From positions 12,649,608-12,713,607 of the forward strand of contig CM063246.1 in the NCBI GenBank assembly GCA_032158295.1: DNA of 64,000 nt, read 5' to 3'. Shown in pieces: positions 12,270 to 22,201 of the stretch (the stretch's first letter is position 1; each line of letters starts with the position of its first letter). This stretch comes from Pycnopodia helianthoides. Its lineage: Eukaryota; Echinodermata; Asteroidea; Forcipulatida; Asteriidae. Below the pieces are notes generated by a model. That model ran no database searches and was not told where the DNA came from. It saw nothing but the letters and a program-made list of their open reading frames with translations. The translations under genes and the position numbers were made by a program.

Positions 12270-12430
12270 TACAGGCTACAGCCTTCAAGAACGACTCAGT
12301 GCTAGGGTCGAATGTCAGGCCACAAACTATTTTTTGCATTTATACCATATACTATATAGGTCCTTTTGATTGGTAAGCAGTTTGCAACAGCTAATTCTAT
12401 TTTCTCTTATGCACTGGGTAAGAATGCTGC
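12270..12430 (+). mobile_element. Penelope-like/retrozyme repeat fragment
   Basis: Contains a TGCTAGGGTCGAAtGTCAGGCC stem-loop-GAA motif and then TTGGTAAGCAGTTTGCAA and CTAATTCTATTT. The same blocks follow the motif at 51560-51665. Related motifs are at 17485, 28405 and 51728. Confidence 0.45.
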
Positions 12431-12485
12431 TAATCAAACCATGGAGGTAGGGATTCCTACCTCCATGATCAAACCAACATGTGTG

Positions 12486-13088
12486 TATATGTTGTGCGCG
12501 ATCGGTCAATCGGCGCGATCAACCGATAGCGCTGCGCTATTGAAAGATCTATTGCGCAACAATCGGTCGATCGCGCTTCAATCGGTCGATCGCGCAATGA
12601 ACATTTTTGCGCGATCGACCGATCGCGCTGCAAGTACATTTTGCGCGATCGGCCGATCGTGCAGGAATTTATTCGATCTAACCTTAACCCTAACCCAAAC
12701 CCTAACCCAAACCCTAACCCTAACCCTTACCCTAACACTAACTAACCAAGGAGGAAGGAACCCTAACCCTAACACTAAATAACCAAGGAGGAAGGAACCC
12801 TAACCCTAACCCTAACCGTACCCTAACCCCCTAACCACCCTAACCCAATCGGCCGATCGCGCAAAACCATTCCTGCACAATCGGTCGATCGCGCCAAACT
12901 AACCCTGCACAATCGGTCATTGCGCATGTTTGTTGTGCAATTGACCGATTGTTGCGCGATCGACCGATTGTTGCGCGATCGACCGATTGCTGCGCGACCA
13001 ATAGATCTTTCAATAGCGCATCGCGATCGGTCGATAGCGCAGCGCGATCGGTTGATCCGCGCAGATTGACCGATCGCGCCCAACATAT
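12486..13088. mobile_element. Foldback element with telomeric-repeat core
   Basis: The left arm (12490-12665) and right arm (12848-13088) are inverted copies of each other. Both outer ends carry ATGTTG-GCGCGATCGGTCAAT, and both contain the block GCTATTGAAAGATCTATTG. Each arm is itself made of short GATCGGTCGATCGCGC palindromes. The centre is a telomeric array. No coding capacity. It lies about 75 bp upstream of the first recognised GSS exon. Confidence 0.75.
12678..12846. repeat. Interstitial telomeric repeat (CCCTAA)n
   Basis: About 170 bp of CCCTAA with variants CCCAAA, CCCTTA and CACTAA. It is interrupted twice by the same AACCAAGGAGGAAGGAACC segment, so part of the array has been duplicated. 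TTAGGG is the usual telomere repeat of deuterostomes. Position inside inverted arms shows this is not a chromosome end. Confidence 0.95.
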
Positions 13089-13178
13089 GTACTCCTCAAA
13101 ACTATCACTGCCAGTGATCATCAAAGTAGGCGCTACAATAATATCTTTTTATTTTGTCTTCAGATGCAGTATCGGTGA

Positions 13179-13459
13179 CACCATGACCTCTCTCCAAATA
13201 CTCTTCCATCCTTGGATGCTTCCACCTTGCACTATCTGGCAGAATGTTCCAAGAACTACGCACTCATGAACGGCATCATCAAAAGGGTACAGGGCAGCCT
13301 GGACTCTTCAGAGGTCGCGACCTACATACCGCACACCTTGTTCCCATCTCCATTGCCACGTAACTTGTACGATTTAGCCAATGAGATGCAAGGTAGCATC
13401 AATGAGTTGGTACTGAGGGTGGCCAGAGATAAAGAGTTTCTATCGACTTCCTTAAAGAG
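13179..13459 (+). CDS. GSS: GSS coding exon 1 (start uncertain)
   Basis: The acceptor TTTGTCTTCAG ends at 13163. In the GSS frame it reads LDASTLHYLAECSKNYALMN, then SSEVATYIPHTLFPSPLP and NLYDLANEMQGSINELVLRV, ending at donor GTTTGT. The first 50 bases contain ATG ACC TCT CTC in the +1 frame relative to the body. A one-base discrepancy between 13183 and 13212, or an unseen upstream coding exon, would explain this. Confidence 0.8.
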
Positions 13460-16400
13460 GTTTGTTTTTTAAACTGAGGCACAGCTCCAACGTCCCTCAA
13501 ATCCTTCAAATCCATCTCCTTTACAACAAGTTTTTCCTCAATTTTTGAGTAATGGCACACAGTCAAACCATCCACGCTTATAGCAATACCACCAACTTAG
13601 GATGGATTCTAATACTAGGGATTCAATCATTTTCAATAACCAGAATGAATACATTTAGTAAGACAATTAGCACTTTGTGGGGTGTCATGGCCGAGCGGTT
13701 CAACGCATCAAATTCAAGCTCGGGTGGTTAAGTCATCGGGGTGTAGGTTCGAGTCCCTGTCATGACACGTGTGTACTCTAGATGCTTTACTACAATTGCT
13801 TCTCTTCACCCAGGAGTAAATGGGTATACCTTCAAGGATAGAGGTTGTTGTCTGAATGGTCAGCAACCTGTGGGCCAATTTGGCTGCTGGTGCTGCATAC
13901 TCCAAAGGAGTTGAGATGGTTGCAGGAATGCTTTGGGCCCAATGAAACGGGTAGTATAATAGTGCAAGGCGGTTTGATGTTTAAAATAGCCTAATAAACG
14001 CCTATTATTATTAAAATGTTTTTTAGCGCTTATAAACATACGTTTTCATTTATTTACCATCTTTAGTTCTTTGCTTCGTTAAAAAAAGATGATTTTTACT
14101 TTTTCTTCTCCACAGTACTATAGCTGTGGATGATTTCACAGCAAAACTTTTCGACATTTTTCAACAAGTGGAGAAAGAGGGACTGAAAAAGGTAGAACAA
14201 TTAAAAAATATGTCCCGTTTCAAAAAACAATGAGAATGATGACGTTACTAAAAGAAGGCCTTATTGTGAGCATTGACAATTTGTAGTTTAAGAAACTTTC
14301 CACAAAAACAACAGGAACCTTGTACTTTCTTTTACAAAATGAAGGGGTTAGATTCCTTTCAAAGCTTTTATTGACAAATCTGACAATCCTTCAAAGTCTG
14401 TTTTTCCCATTTGTGTGTGTGTGTGTGTTTGCAGCCTATATCGTTTTGTGTGGTACGCCCAGATTACATGGTAGACACGTCAGGTCCAGAGTTGGCTCTG
14501 AAACAGGTGGAAATAAACACCATAGCGGCCGGTATGGGAGGAATCGGCACTCAGGTTGCTGACTTACACAGGTAACGCCTTTTCAGACTCAATTAAACAA
14601 CGATTGCTGTATGAAATTGGGCCCTGATAGTAGCAGTACACAATATAATAGCACAGCAATACAACAGTAGTTGTGAAGGTCACAGGTCACCACATGGCAC
14701 ACATTGTACAATACAATAACGATGGCTCTATCCCTCAAAAATACAAATCTCTCCACGAAATGACTCTGTGTAAACCCAAATGATGCTCACTGGAGGGGGG
14801 GGTTCAATAAAATTATCCCTCTCAGATGACAAACTTTAAGAGCAGAATTACCCACATTAAGGAAATACCGTGTACTCTTTCTCACTTGGTTTCAAAAGAA
14901 AAGAGAACGGCCCTAAGGTCGCGGACACAACTTTAAGTTTTTACAGTAGATATGCAATCCAGAAAGTTGCATCAGGTTCTCCAAGACACTGAGGGCGCAC
15001 TTGGTGTCCTAACATTTTCTGTATGGTTCGTTGCTTGCAGATATAACGTCGGCCTATGTGGGGATTTGAATGTTGAACTGGCGGGTAACCAAGCTGTGAT
15101 AGCAATAGCTGAAGGAGCAGCTGAGGCGTGGAGGCTGTACGGAGTGCCAAGGTGAGAAAGACTACTTTGTAATTTATCTTCAGTGCAGGGGATTGAGGTA
15201 GATTGGTCTCAACATTTCAACTAGCCTGCTCTAGTCATCATCGGGAGACAGAATGATTGTACTCGTCCCCCAAAAATAAAACATATTCCATATAAAATCT
15301 AGATCAGTTTCTGTAGCAAAGAAAGCTTGTGCAGTTTGGGTTGAGAGCACCGGACTCGAGCTCTGGTGTTTCTGATCAGCAGTGTGGGTATGAGTCACGG
15401 TCTTGACACAATTGTGGCCTTAAGCAAACACTAACCATTATTGCTTGTCCTTCGGATGGGAGTAAATTCATATGTTTCGTGTGTTGTGTAATGCATGTAA
15501 AAGAACCTATTTACACTTATCGCTTAGAGAAGGGGGTTTGCACCGATGTTTCTGGCAGTGGCTGCTGAATGCGTCGCAGCACCTTGTAAATCCGCACGAG
15601 GAGTTGCATAAATGGGGTCTCATAATTCAAAACACTTCAAAAACCTGTTTGGAAACAAACGATAAGTGCTTTGAAACAGCTGTAGATAAAGCGCTATTAC
15701 TAGTTACTATTGTTTTTATAAACCACGTACTGTTTGTCCTCACTATGTCTCCATCAGTGCACAGGTTTTATTTATGATTTCAAACCACGAATACAACGTG
15801 TTCGACCAGTGCTGGCTGGAGCACACAATGCGACGGATTAACCCTGCCATCAGAGTCATGAGAAAGACGTTGGCCGACGTCGGACAACGAGGGACTCTGA
15901 CCGAGGACAGAAAGTTATTAATGTGAGTACAAATTACAGAGGCAAGAATTAATGGTTGGATTCTTGGTTGGATTTTCTACACAGAAATCCGTTGTAGTCA
16001 CCAGTGATTAAATCAAATCTAGTCCACCAATTTAAAACCGGCCTGCTGATGAGGCAATTGGGTTTTGTCATTTTTTCCCCCTTTTAGCTGTGCTTGGCTT
16101 CTTTGATTTCCATTTTTGACAAATGAGTAAATTCTCAGAGTCTTTGACTCCGTGAAAGATTGCTTCATCTGTAGTTCGTGTTTTCGCTCTTTCTTTCAGG
16201 GAAGGCAGTGAAATAGCTTTGGTGTACTTTAGAATTGGTTATGCTCCGAGCCAGTATACAACGGAAACGGTGAGTACGCATCCGTACAACATTTATAACG
16301 TTTGGACTGTGATCTGTGGTTGATCCATACTGTACCCAAATCATATTCAGGAAGTTTCTGACTTTGTAGGATATTGCATGTACTTAAATTTCTGCTAAGC

Positions 16401-19400
16401 AAAAAGAAGCAGGATACCAGTCACAAATAGTATTTTGGCTAGTAACCTTATTCTGGTGAGCATGTTGTTGTTGTATGCTTAGCTATTTTGTGCTTAAGCA
16501 GCTCCATGACATTGGGCCCAGTCCAAGTATTGTACTTATCATTGGAGCAGGCATACAATCTTATGGAAAGCCAAAACATTTGGGTATTGAGATTTTATAT
16601 GATTTGTCGAAGCCAGAGACCAGCCTCAAAATTCTTGAACTCTGCGTTTTGCAAAGTTCCTGTACATCAAGAACAGGGAAGAAACCCTACATCAGGAGGC
16701 TGGTTCCAGTCCGTTACTAAATCTTGACTCATGTTGATGAACTATTGACATTGTTAGTCAACTTGAGTCAGGATTAAATGACTAGCAGTGACCCACCATA
16801 CATGGTCAACTAGTAAACGTTTACCGTGTACAAGTGCAGAGTTATTATAACGCATACAATTGTAAGACGACTTTAACAACGATTTCTTTGGAGAATATTT
16901 AATCATGAAATTGGAACTTTTGTTTTGTAAAATATTTTGAAATGTCGGATGAACGATGACTAACAAAATGCCAGAAATGTCAAGAGAGTAAACAAAAACG
17001 TTGAGGTAAAGTTAGTTGGACTATCATCAATGATTGTTTTGTCTTTTATACTGATTTTATCTATATATTAAAACAAAAACAGGAATGGAACGCAAGAGTT
17101 CTCATCGAGCGTTCCCAGGCCATCACTTGCCCCTCGATTAACTTCCATCTAGCTGGTACTAAGAAGATCCAACAGGAACTCTCAAAACCTGGAGTTCTAG
17201 AGAAATATCTGACAGATGAGGGCGCCGTTGCGAAGATCAGAAGCACCTTCGTCCACCAGTATGACCTTGGTCTTGTGAGTATACCGCAATGAATTATTAT
17301 TTTTGTTTTTTTTAAATTTATTTTTCTGTAAGGAACAGATGTGAACAATCGACCCACATTTGAAGCTGGAAGTTCAAAAACAGCTGTCTAAGTGACCAAA
17401 TTATGATGCAAGAAAGTTTTCGAAACAGTGTCTTTTCTAAAACTGCAATTTTATGCTCACAGGTGGAAATACAAAAAATTAGTTATTGGCCTGACGTTTC
17501 GACCCTAGCAGAGTCTTTCTCGAAGGCTAAATGACAAGACAACACACATACATGCATACAAGGGGACAAAAGCAGTCAAGTGGAAAAACATGAATAGAGA
17601 GAGTGGAGAGAGAAAAGCAAGAAGCATTCAGAAAAAGCAGGGGTAAGCAGGGATTATGAAGGCAAAGGGGGGGGGGGTTGGAGGGAAGGGGATGGCTAGA
17701 CCACAAGAAGTTGGAAACACAAAGGACAAAATGGAAGGTTGGAAGAAAAGTAAATAATTAGTTAATAGGGCAGACTAAAAATATGGATATCTGTGGGGGA
17801 AAAGGGAGAAGGCAAAGACAAAGGGTTATTAGTCATTTCCTTCTTGGATGTTCAAACCATGGGGTTGAATGGTCTTTATGCGCCTTATCCACAATGTCTC
17901 CCTACTCAGACGGACAGTCTCTCTGGAGTTACCTAGTGCCTCAATGCCCTGTAAATTCATGTCAAAAATGGAGTGGTTAGGAAGATTGAAGTGGTGTCCT
18001 ACAGGTGTATCCAGCTTGTGGGTGTTGACTGTTGATCTGTGGCCGTAGAAACGCCTCTTCATTGTAGGTGGAAATAATGATAATTTTGTTTCCCCCTTTG
18101 TAGACAGAAGAAGGAGATGCAGCAGCAGCATTAGGCATCAAGAATCCAGGGAGGTATGTCTTGAAACCTCAGAGAGAGGGGGAGGTAAGCAGACAAAGAG
18201 AGAGGAAAAAAAAAAACATCATTATGTCCTGATTGTATTATATTTACAAGACCTTTCGTAATCGCCTGACTGCTACTACCATCCGGAAGGAAAAAAAAAG
18301 ATCATTATGCCCGCAAGCTCGATTCTCGTGAGACAGATTTAAAAGTCTTTGGCGCGAAATAAACAACATTCTTGGTCAAAACGTTGAGACCCAATTAAGA
18401 ACTCACTTTGCGGCAGTTAAGTTAATAACGAGAAGTCCCCTCGATCCAACCAGCGAAAGTAGTAGTCCTGACTGATTTCCTACCTTCTGCCCAGGTAGAA
18501 CCATTATAAGCAGGACAGTTCTCTTCAAGACTAAGTAGTCTGCCAATTTCCTAAATCTCTACTCAGTAAATAGCAAGACAAATTTTCAAGAACAAATCTA
18601 CGCAGCAAAGTAGATAATATACACATGGTGCTTCCGCAATCTGTTACATCGTAATTCACATTTTACAAGTGTACAATTTTTACAATGCCATGCTGTCCAG
18701 CCGTGTTGCTCTAGGGGTAACTTCGCTCTCACTTATCTACTGCAGGAAACAACCTTTATGATGAAGATTTGAAATTGGAACTGGAGAGGCTGAGCGGACA
18801 AGTTGAACGAGGAGCGTATATCCTGATGGAAAAGATCCAGGGACAGGTGTTTCAAAACTACGATATACGACACGGCGCGGAACCCAAAGTCAGCGATATG
18901 ATCACTGAGTTTGGACCATTTGGAGTGATATTAAGGTGGGCATGCAATGAAACGGCCTCTGGCTCTCTTTCTTTGTAGTAAAACGACACAAAATAAACCC
19001 AAAGTTTCTGTGATGTGGTCACAGAGTTTGGACCGCTTGACACAACCTCAGAAGGCACACAACAATATTAAGATACGTCATCGATGAGTTTGGACAATTT
19101 GGACTTAAAGTCAAGTAAATGAATGTTTTAGATTTTAAATTTGCATAGGAAATAATGTTTGGTTTTAACCCAACACTGATGTGTCTATAGCATTGTAACT
19201 CAGTACTTTCCTCGAGTCCTGTCAAAAAAAAAAAAAAAAATCCACAGGCATATTACTCGGTGGGATTCGAACCCACGACCTCTGCCACTCTAGAGCAGAT
19301 GTCTTACCAACTAGACCACCAAGATTGCCTGGTAGCTAGAGGCAGTTTGAATCCTATATTTAGCAGCGAGTACCGCATGAATGTGATGGGAAATTCTTTA

Positions 19401-20537
19401 GATTTCCTTGGTATGTATAAGTGGCAAACCCAGTTTGGGGAGGGGTGCTCAAGTAAGCCTGAATCGAAGGACATGTCAATTTTTAGTTAATTTTTTTTTG
19501 GGGGGGGGGGTTGGTCATTAATTTACAAGAGAAAAACATAAAAGAGTTGGGAAAATTGTTACCAAAAGGAGTTTTTAGAGGCGCGGGAAGGAGGCCGGCC
19601 CTCTAATTAAAAAGGATGAGCATTCACCAAAATACAACCGCAAAGTCCACACGATGACGTCTAAAATATAAAATGATCTCCTGCACTTGAATTGATTTTT
19701 AATCCTCCAGTCAATAGCACACACTACAAACAGCACAACCCAGTCACTAAAAATGTGAAGGGCAGATGGTCAACACTGGCTACATACATACAAGTTTGCA
19801 GTACCTGGTTCAACTAGCCCTCAAAATTACAATAGTTCTCTGAGAAAAATGTGGTTTGTAACACAAAACAATACTAACATAGAGCTCTAGGACATTGTCC
19901 CTCCCAAGTAATCAGTATTCGGAGCAATGGCCAGAGCCATTCTCCCTGCATTGAAAAAAGACGGAGAGAAATACCTACAGCACATAAATGTGCTCTCTCT
20001 TGCTGGAAGCTAAAATGGAAAAGAGAAAGGGTCTGAAGGTCGCGGACACAACTTTAAGTTTTTATAGTAAATACGCAAATAAGAAAGTTACATTAGGCCC
20101 GAGTAAGATTGAGGGCGCACTTGCGTTCACTACAGAGTTGACAGCATTGAAATGGTGAGGGAAATCGTTGCCATCCCCCTAATAAGCCGCTCTGTTTATA
20201 TAAGGTACAAGGTATTTTGGAGTCCCCATATATTCCCCTCACCTCTACATCGTATCTGAGCATGATTTCCTTCCCAGCCCCTCCCAGAGCTAAACCCAGG
20301 GTGAACCACCTGTTGTTGTATGCACTGTTTGTGTTAGAAGTATGCACTGTTTGTGTACTATGCACTGTTTGTCTTCGAAGTCGATTGACAAATATTTGTA
20401 TTTCTCTAAATAGTCGTGGCGATGAGGTGCTGATGAACAAAACAACCGGTTACTACATGAAATCGCGCAACGTCAACTTTCAAGAGGGCGGTATATCCAT
20501 TGGCAGTGCCGCAATGGACAGCGTGGCGCTCGTCTAA
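13179..20537 (+). CDS. GSS: Glutathione synthetase, eukaryotic ATP-grasp type
   Basis: Cytosolic homodimeric enzyme of glutathione synthesis: gamma-glutamylcysteine + glycine + ATP gives glutathione + ADP + Pi. Coding exons: 13179?-13459, 14116-14191, 14435-14571, 15041-15151, 15758-15922, 16200-16269, 17083-17274, 18104-18184, 18746-18935, 20414-20537. All use GT-AG and phases fit, except one lost base in exon 8. About 464 codons are recovered from 13212 on, close to the 474 residues of human GSS. Motifs in order: SSEVATYIPHTLFPSPLP, VDDFTAKLFDI, RPDYMVD, LKQVEINTI, GTKKIQQELSKPG, YVLKPQREG then GNNLY, AYILMEKI, and C-terminal EGGISIGSA. The start is unresolved: TGA sits in frame at 13176-13178, and the nearest good ATG (13183) is in another frame. 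Position 13266 is the first in-frame ATG but gives a shortened N-terminus. Confidence 0.93.
13680..14013 (+). mobile_element. tRNA-headed SINE, copy 1
   Basis: The head reads GGTGTCATGGCCGAGCGGTT (A-box) and later GGTTCGAGTCCCTGTCATGACAC (B-box and acceptor-stem complement), a Ser/Leu-type tRNA derivative. A body of about 230 bp ends in (ATT)n. The same architecture occurs at 34650. In GSS intron 1. Confidence 0.8.
14116..14191 (+). CDS. GSS: GSS exon 2
   Basis: 76 bases, acceptor CTCCACAG, donor GTAGAA. Encodes TIAVDDFTAKLFDIFQQVEK and EGLKK, matching the [20 protein letters not shown] region of human GSS. Confidence 0.93.
14435..14571 (+). CDS. GSS: GSS exon 3 (substrate-binding motif)
   Basis: 137 bases after a (GT)n-TTTGCAG acceptor. 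Encodes VRPDYMVD (the Arg equivalent to human Arg125) and LKQVEINTI (Glu144 and Asn146 equivalents), then AAGMGGIGTQVADLHR. Human Ser149 and Ser151 correspond here to Ala and Gly. Confidence 0.93.
14895..15005. repeat. Short repeat shared by two GSS introns
   Basis: Shares AGGTCGCGGACACAACTTTA, AGTTTTTA and TGAGGGCGCACTTG with 20020-20125. Both copies are on the same strand and lie in introns just before a GSS exon. Confidence 0.75.
15041..15151 (+). CDS. GSS: GSS exon 4
   Basis: 111 bases between TTGCTTGCAG and GTGAGA. Encodes YNVGLCGDLNVELAGNQAV and AEGAAEAWRLYGVP. The last part matches the human LGIAKAWELYGSP segment. Confidence 0.92.
15340..15705 (+). mobile_element. SINE fragment, family of 13680 and 34650
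   Basis: Diverged tRNA-like head (CACCGGACTCGAGCTCTGG then GGTATGAGTCACGGTCTTGACA). Its body matches the reverse strand of 58430-58700 (CTGGCAGTGGCTGCTGAATG). In GSS intron 4. Confidence 0.65.
15758..15922 (+). CDS. GSS: GSS exon 5
   Basis: 165 bases, acceptor CTCCATCAG, donor GTGAGT. Encodes QVLFMISNHEYNVFDQCWLE and the helix leading to TLTEDRKLLM, equivalent to human EKERNIFDQRAIE through GSLDQDRRLF. A SINE fragment ends about 50 bp upstream of the acceptor. Confidence 0.92.
16200..16269 (+). CDS. GSS: GSS exon 6
   Basis: 70 bases between TCTTTCAG and GTGAGT. Encodes EGSEIALVYFRIGYAPSQYT. It includes the FR-GY--SQY motif (human Arg267 and Tyr270 equivalents, substrate binding). Confidence 0.93.
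17083..17274 (+). CDS. GSS: GSS exon 7
   Basis: 192 bases, phase 0 at both ends. Encodes EWNARVLIERSQAITCPSIN, LAGTKKIQQELSKPGVLEKY and a linker to VHQYDLGL. The Lys-Lys of GTKK corresponds to the ATP-contacting Lys305 region in human GSS. Confidence 0.93.
17485..17700 (-). mobile_element. Penelope-like/retrozyme repeat fragment
   Basis: In GSS intron 7. On the minus strand it reads GACTCTGCTAGGGTCGAAACGTC, a stem-loop followed by GAAAC. It is related to 28405-28600, where the flanking GAGAGAGA-rich tract is also shared. Confidence 0.45.
18104..18184 (+). CDS. GSS: GSS exon 8, with apparent -1 frameshift in the G-loop
   Basis: Acceptor CCCCCTTTGTAG; encodes TEEGDAAAALGIKNPGRY and VLKPQREG. 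It should continue GGNN as in all eukaryotic GSS, but the G run before donor GTAAGC (18177-18185) is one base short for the frame of the next exon. With five Gs the codons read GGG GAG and the next exon is out of frame. Six would give the expected glycines. Homopolymer miscall or a null allele are the options. No alternative donor or acceptor rescues the frame. Confidence 0.88.
18746..18935 (+). CDS. GSS: GSS exon 9
   Basis: 190 bases, acceptor CTACTGCAG, donor GTGGGC. Encodes NNLYDEDLKLELERLSGQVE, RGAYILMEKI and MITEFGPFGVILR. It matches human NNLYGEEMVQALK, RASYILMEKIEP and ISELGIFGVYVR. The MEKI stretch lines the ATP pocket. Confidence 0.94.
19245..19330 (-). mobile_element. tRNA-derived SINE head, second family
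   Basis: The reverse complement reads GGTGGTCTAGTTGGTAAGAC (A-box-like) and GTGGGTTCGAATCCCACCGAG (B-box plus stem). A relative is at 29800-29880 with the same TAAGACATCTGCTCT anticodon-arm region. An upstream poly-A/T tract at 19227-19240 fits a SINE rather than a functional tRNA. Confidence 0.6.
20414..20537 (+). CDS. GSS: GSS exon 10 (terminal, A-loop)
   Basis: 124 bases from acceptor CTAAATAG to a TAA at 20535. Encodes RGDEVLMNKTTGYYMKSRNV and NFQEGGISIGSAAMDSVALV. It aligns with the C-terminal LVMNKHVGHLLRTKA and DGGVAAGVAVLDNPYPV of human GSS. The Arg450/Lys452 pair reads Lys/Arg here, and Asp458 reads Glu: conservative exchanges. Confidence 0.92.
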
Positions 20538-22201
20538 AAAAAACGGTTGACAAGTTCGTGTCAGGAACCCTCTGGGTTTGTTTTGCTGTCATGTTGTCAG
20601 CCGGTTGACAAGCAACTCTCTACCTATATCTTCCCTGCCTGGGAGAATGTATAAGGTAATGTTCTTCAACTCCATGCAAGAATCAGAATGACAGTGAGCA
20701 CGGTGTAGGCCAGAGGGGAAATGAGGGGCTGGGTGTATCTTGGACGGCCTACTTAATCTTCTGTTTGTATCTAAAAGCAACGCAAGTGGTGAACAAATTG
20801 GATGACTTGGCTTTCATGTTTGCAGCAAACTTGGACCTCCTATTTTACTATTTACAGCAAATCACCGTGCAAACCCTTTTGCAGAAAGCTACATTAATGC
20901 AGGGAGAACAAATGTCAGACTTTTTGATCAAATTCAAACTCATTTTACTTCTGCCTGATGACAAAAACAAAATCGGTTAATTTCTCCATTATTATCTCAG
21001 TGCCGAGAGGATTCCGTTCTCAAAAGCACCTTGAGATCTTAACCTCGGGGTGGGGGGGGGGGGTTACAAAATGCAGACATGTCATCATTTCAACATACCT
21101 CCTCAAATTTGGAGCCTAATGAGTTTGGGACTGATTAAAATGCAGCCCATTATAGACCATGTGACCTGTGACATCACATGATTACAAAAGAGCCACAGAG
21201 CCTGAATTTTTCTCCAGGCATGAGAGGAAAACATTAAATCTGATATTTTATGGAGATTGCAGTTTCTGATTTTGTTATCAACATGACGAAAGGGGGTACA
21301 TCTCGAAACTTGTTCAGCTGTTACTTTTTATAACTCTTGAGTTGATGTGGAAATTTGCTTACAAAAATTTCCCATGTGACCATTGTACTATATCTTGCCT
21401 GCCAGACAGACAGACCCTGGAATGTACAAGGTCACTCTTTTTGTAAACAAAGGTTACATGTTCTATGCGCCATATTTTTGACCACTTGAGGGCGCTCTCA
21501 AAAACATTTTTATCACTTCCGGGGGTATAACTTATCGTCTGCTCATCTACCTGTGTACAGTTTAGCATCGGCGTTATGTCACTTCTGTGCGCAAGAGAGT
21601 TTAGTCAGTGCTTCTAGAATCTAAGGTAATAACGGCTCCTTTAAGGGTCTTATTTTCCGTGATGGATATGACGTCTAGGAGTGATGTGTTTTTGTTTGCA
21701 GAGAACAGTTGTTTCTATAAGTATACAGAGGAAAGGATGAGCCACGCTTAACTGCCAGTTCTGATATTTTTTAAGATTAGATGCAGGGCTCTTTATTTCT
21801 TTAAAGGAGCCGTTATTAATCCACCTTAGATTCTAGAAGCACTGACTAAACTCTCGCGCACAGAAGTGACAGAACGCCGATGTTAAAACTGTACACAGCT
21901 CCCTGAGCAGACGATAATCGCTTAAGTCATACCCCCGGAAGTGATACAATTATTTTTGAGAGCGCCCTCACGCGGTCAAAAATACGGCGCATTCCTGCAC
22001 GTAGTGAAAACACTACGAGTACTTTGACATGCCCGTTCGGGTGTGGCAAAAGAACAGCAGTAATATTTGGAGGACCTGTTTTGCAATATTTGCTAAACCC
22101 CGACTATTCCATTTGAACAAATTTATATTAACATCTCATGTAGTTAAGAGGAATTGACCAAAGTCAGAGTGTTTTGGCGTATTTATAAATGAATAAATAA
22201 A
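20538..22201 (+). other. GSS downstream region, possible 3' UTR
   Basis: No coding region. The first AATAAA on the plus strand that I see is at 22192 (AATAAATAAAG), which could be the GSS polyadenylation signal. An ATTAAA at 21233 is an earlier option. If the distal site is used, the 3' UTR carries the inverted repeat at 21465-21991. Confidence 0.3.
21465..21991. repeat. Large inverted repeat (two head-to-head copies)
   Basis: Arms of about 190 bp (21465-21655 and 21800-21991) are reverse complements at roughly 85-90% identity. Shared blocks include GACTAAACTCTC and GAGCGCCCTCA. Each copy has an inner end TTTAAAGGAGCCGTTATTA. The spacer is about 145 bp. Confidence 0.8.

Noticed and set aside
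12678..12846. Chromosome end
   Set aside because: The telomeric tract is only about 170 bp, is interrupted, and is enclosed by inverted arms with genes on both sides.
13680..13767. Functional tRNA-Ser/Leu gene
   Set aside because: A- and B-boxes are present, but the arms do not fold into a good cloverleaf and the sequence continues into a SINE body with an (ATT)n tail shared by other copies.
19255..19325. Functional tRNA on the minus strand
   Set aside because: Pairing in the acceptor and D arms is imperfect and a related copy at 29800 shares the downstream sequence; a SINE head is more likely.
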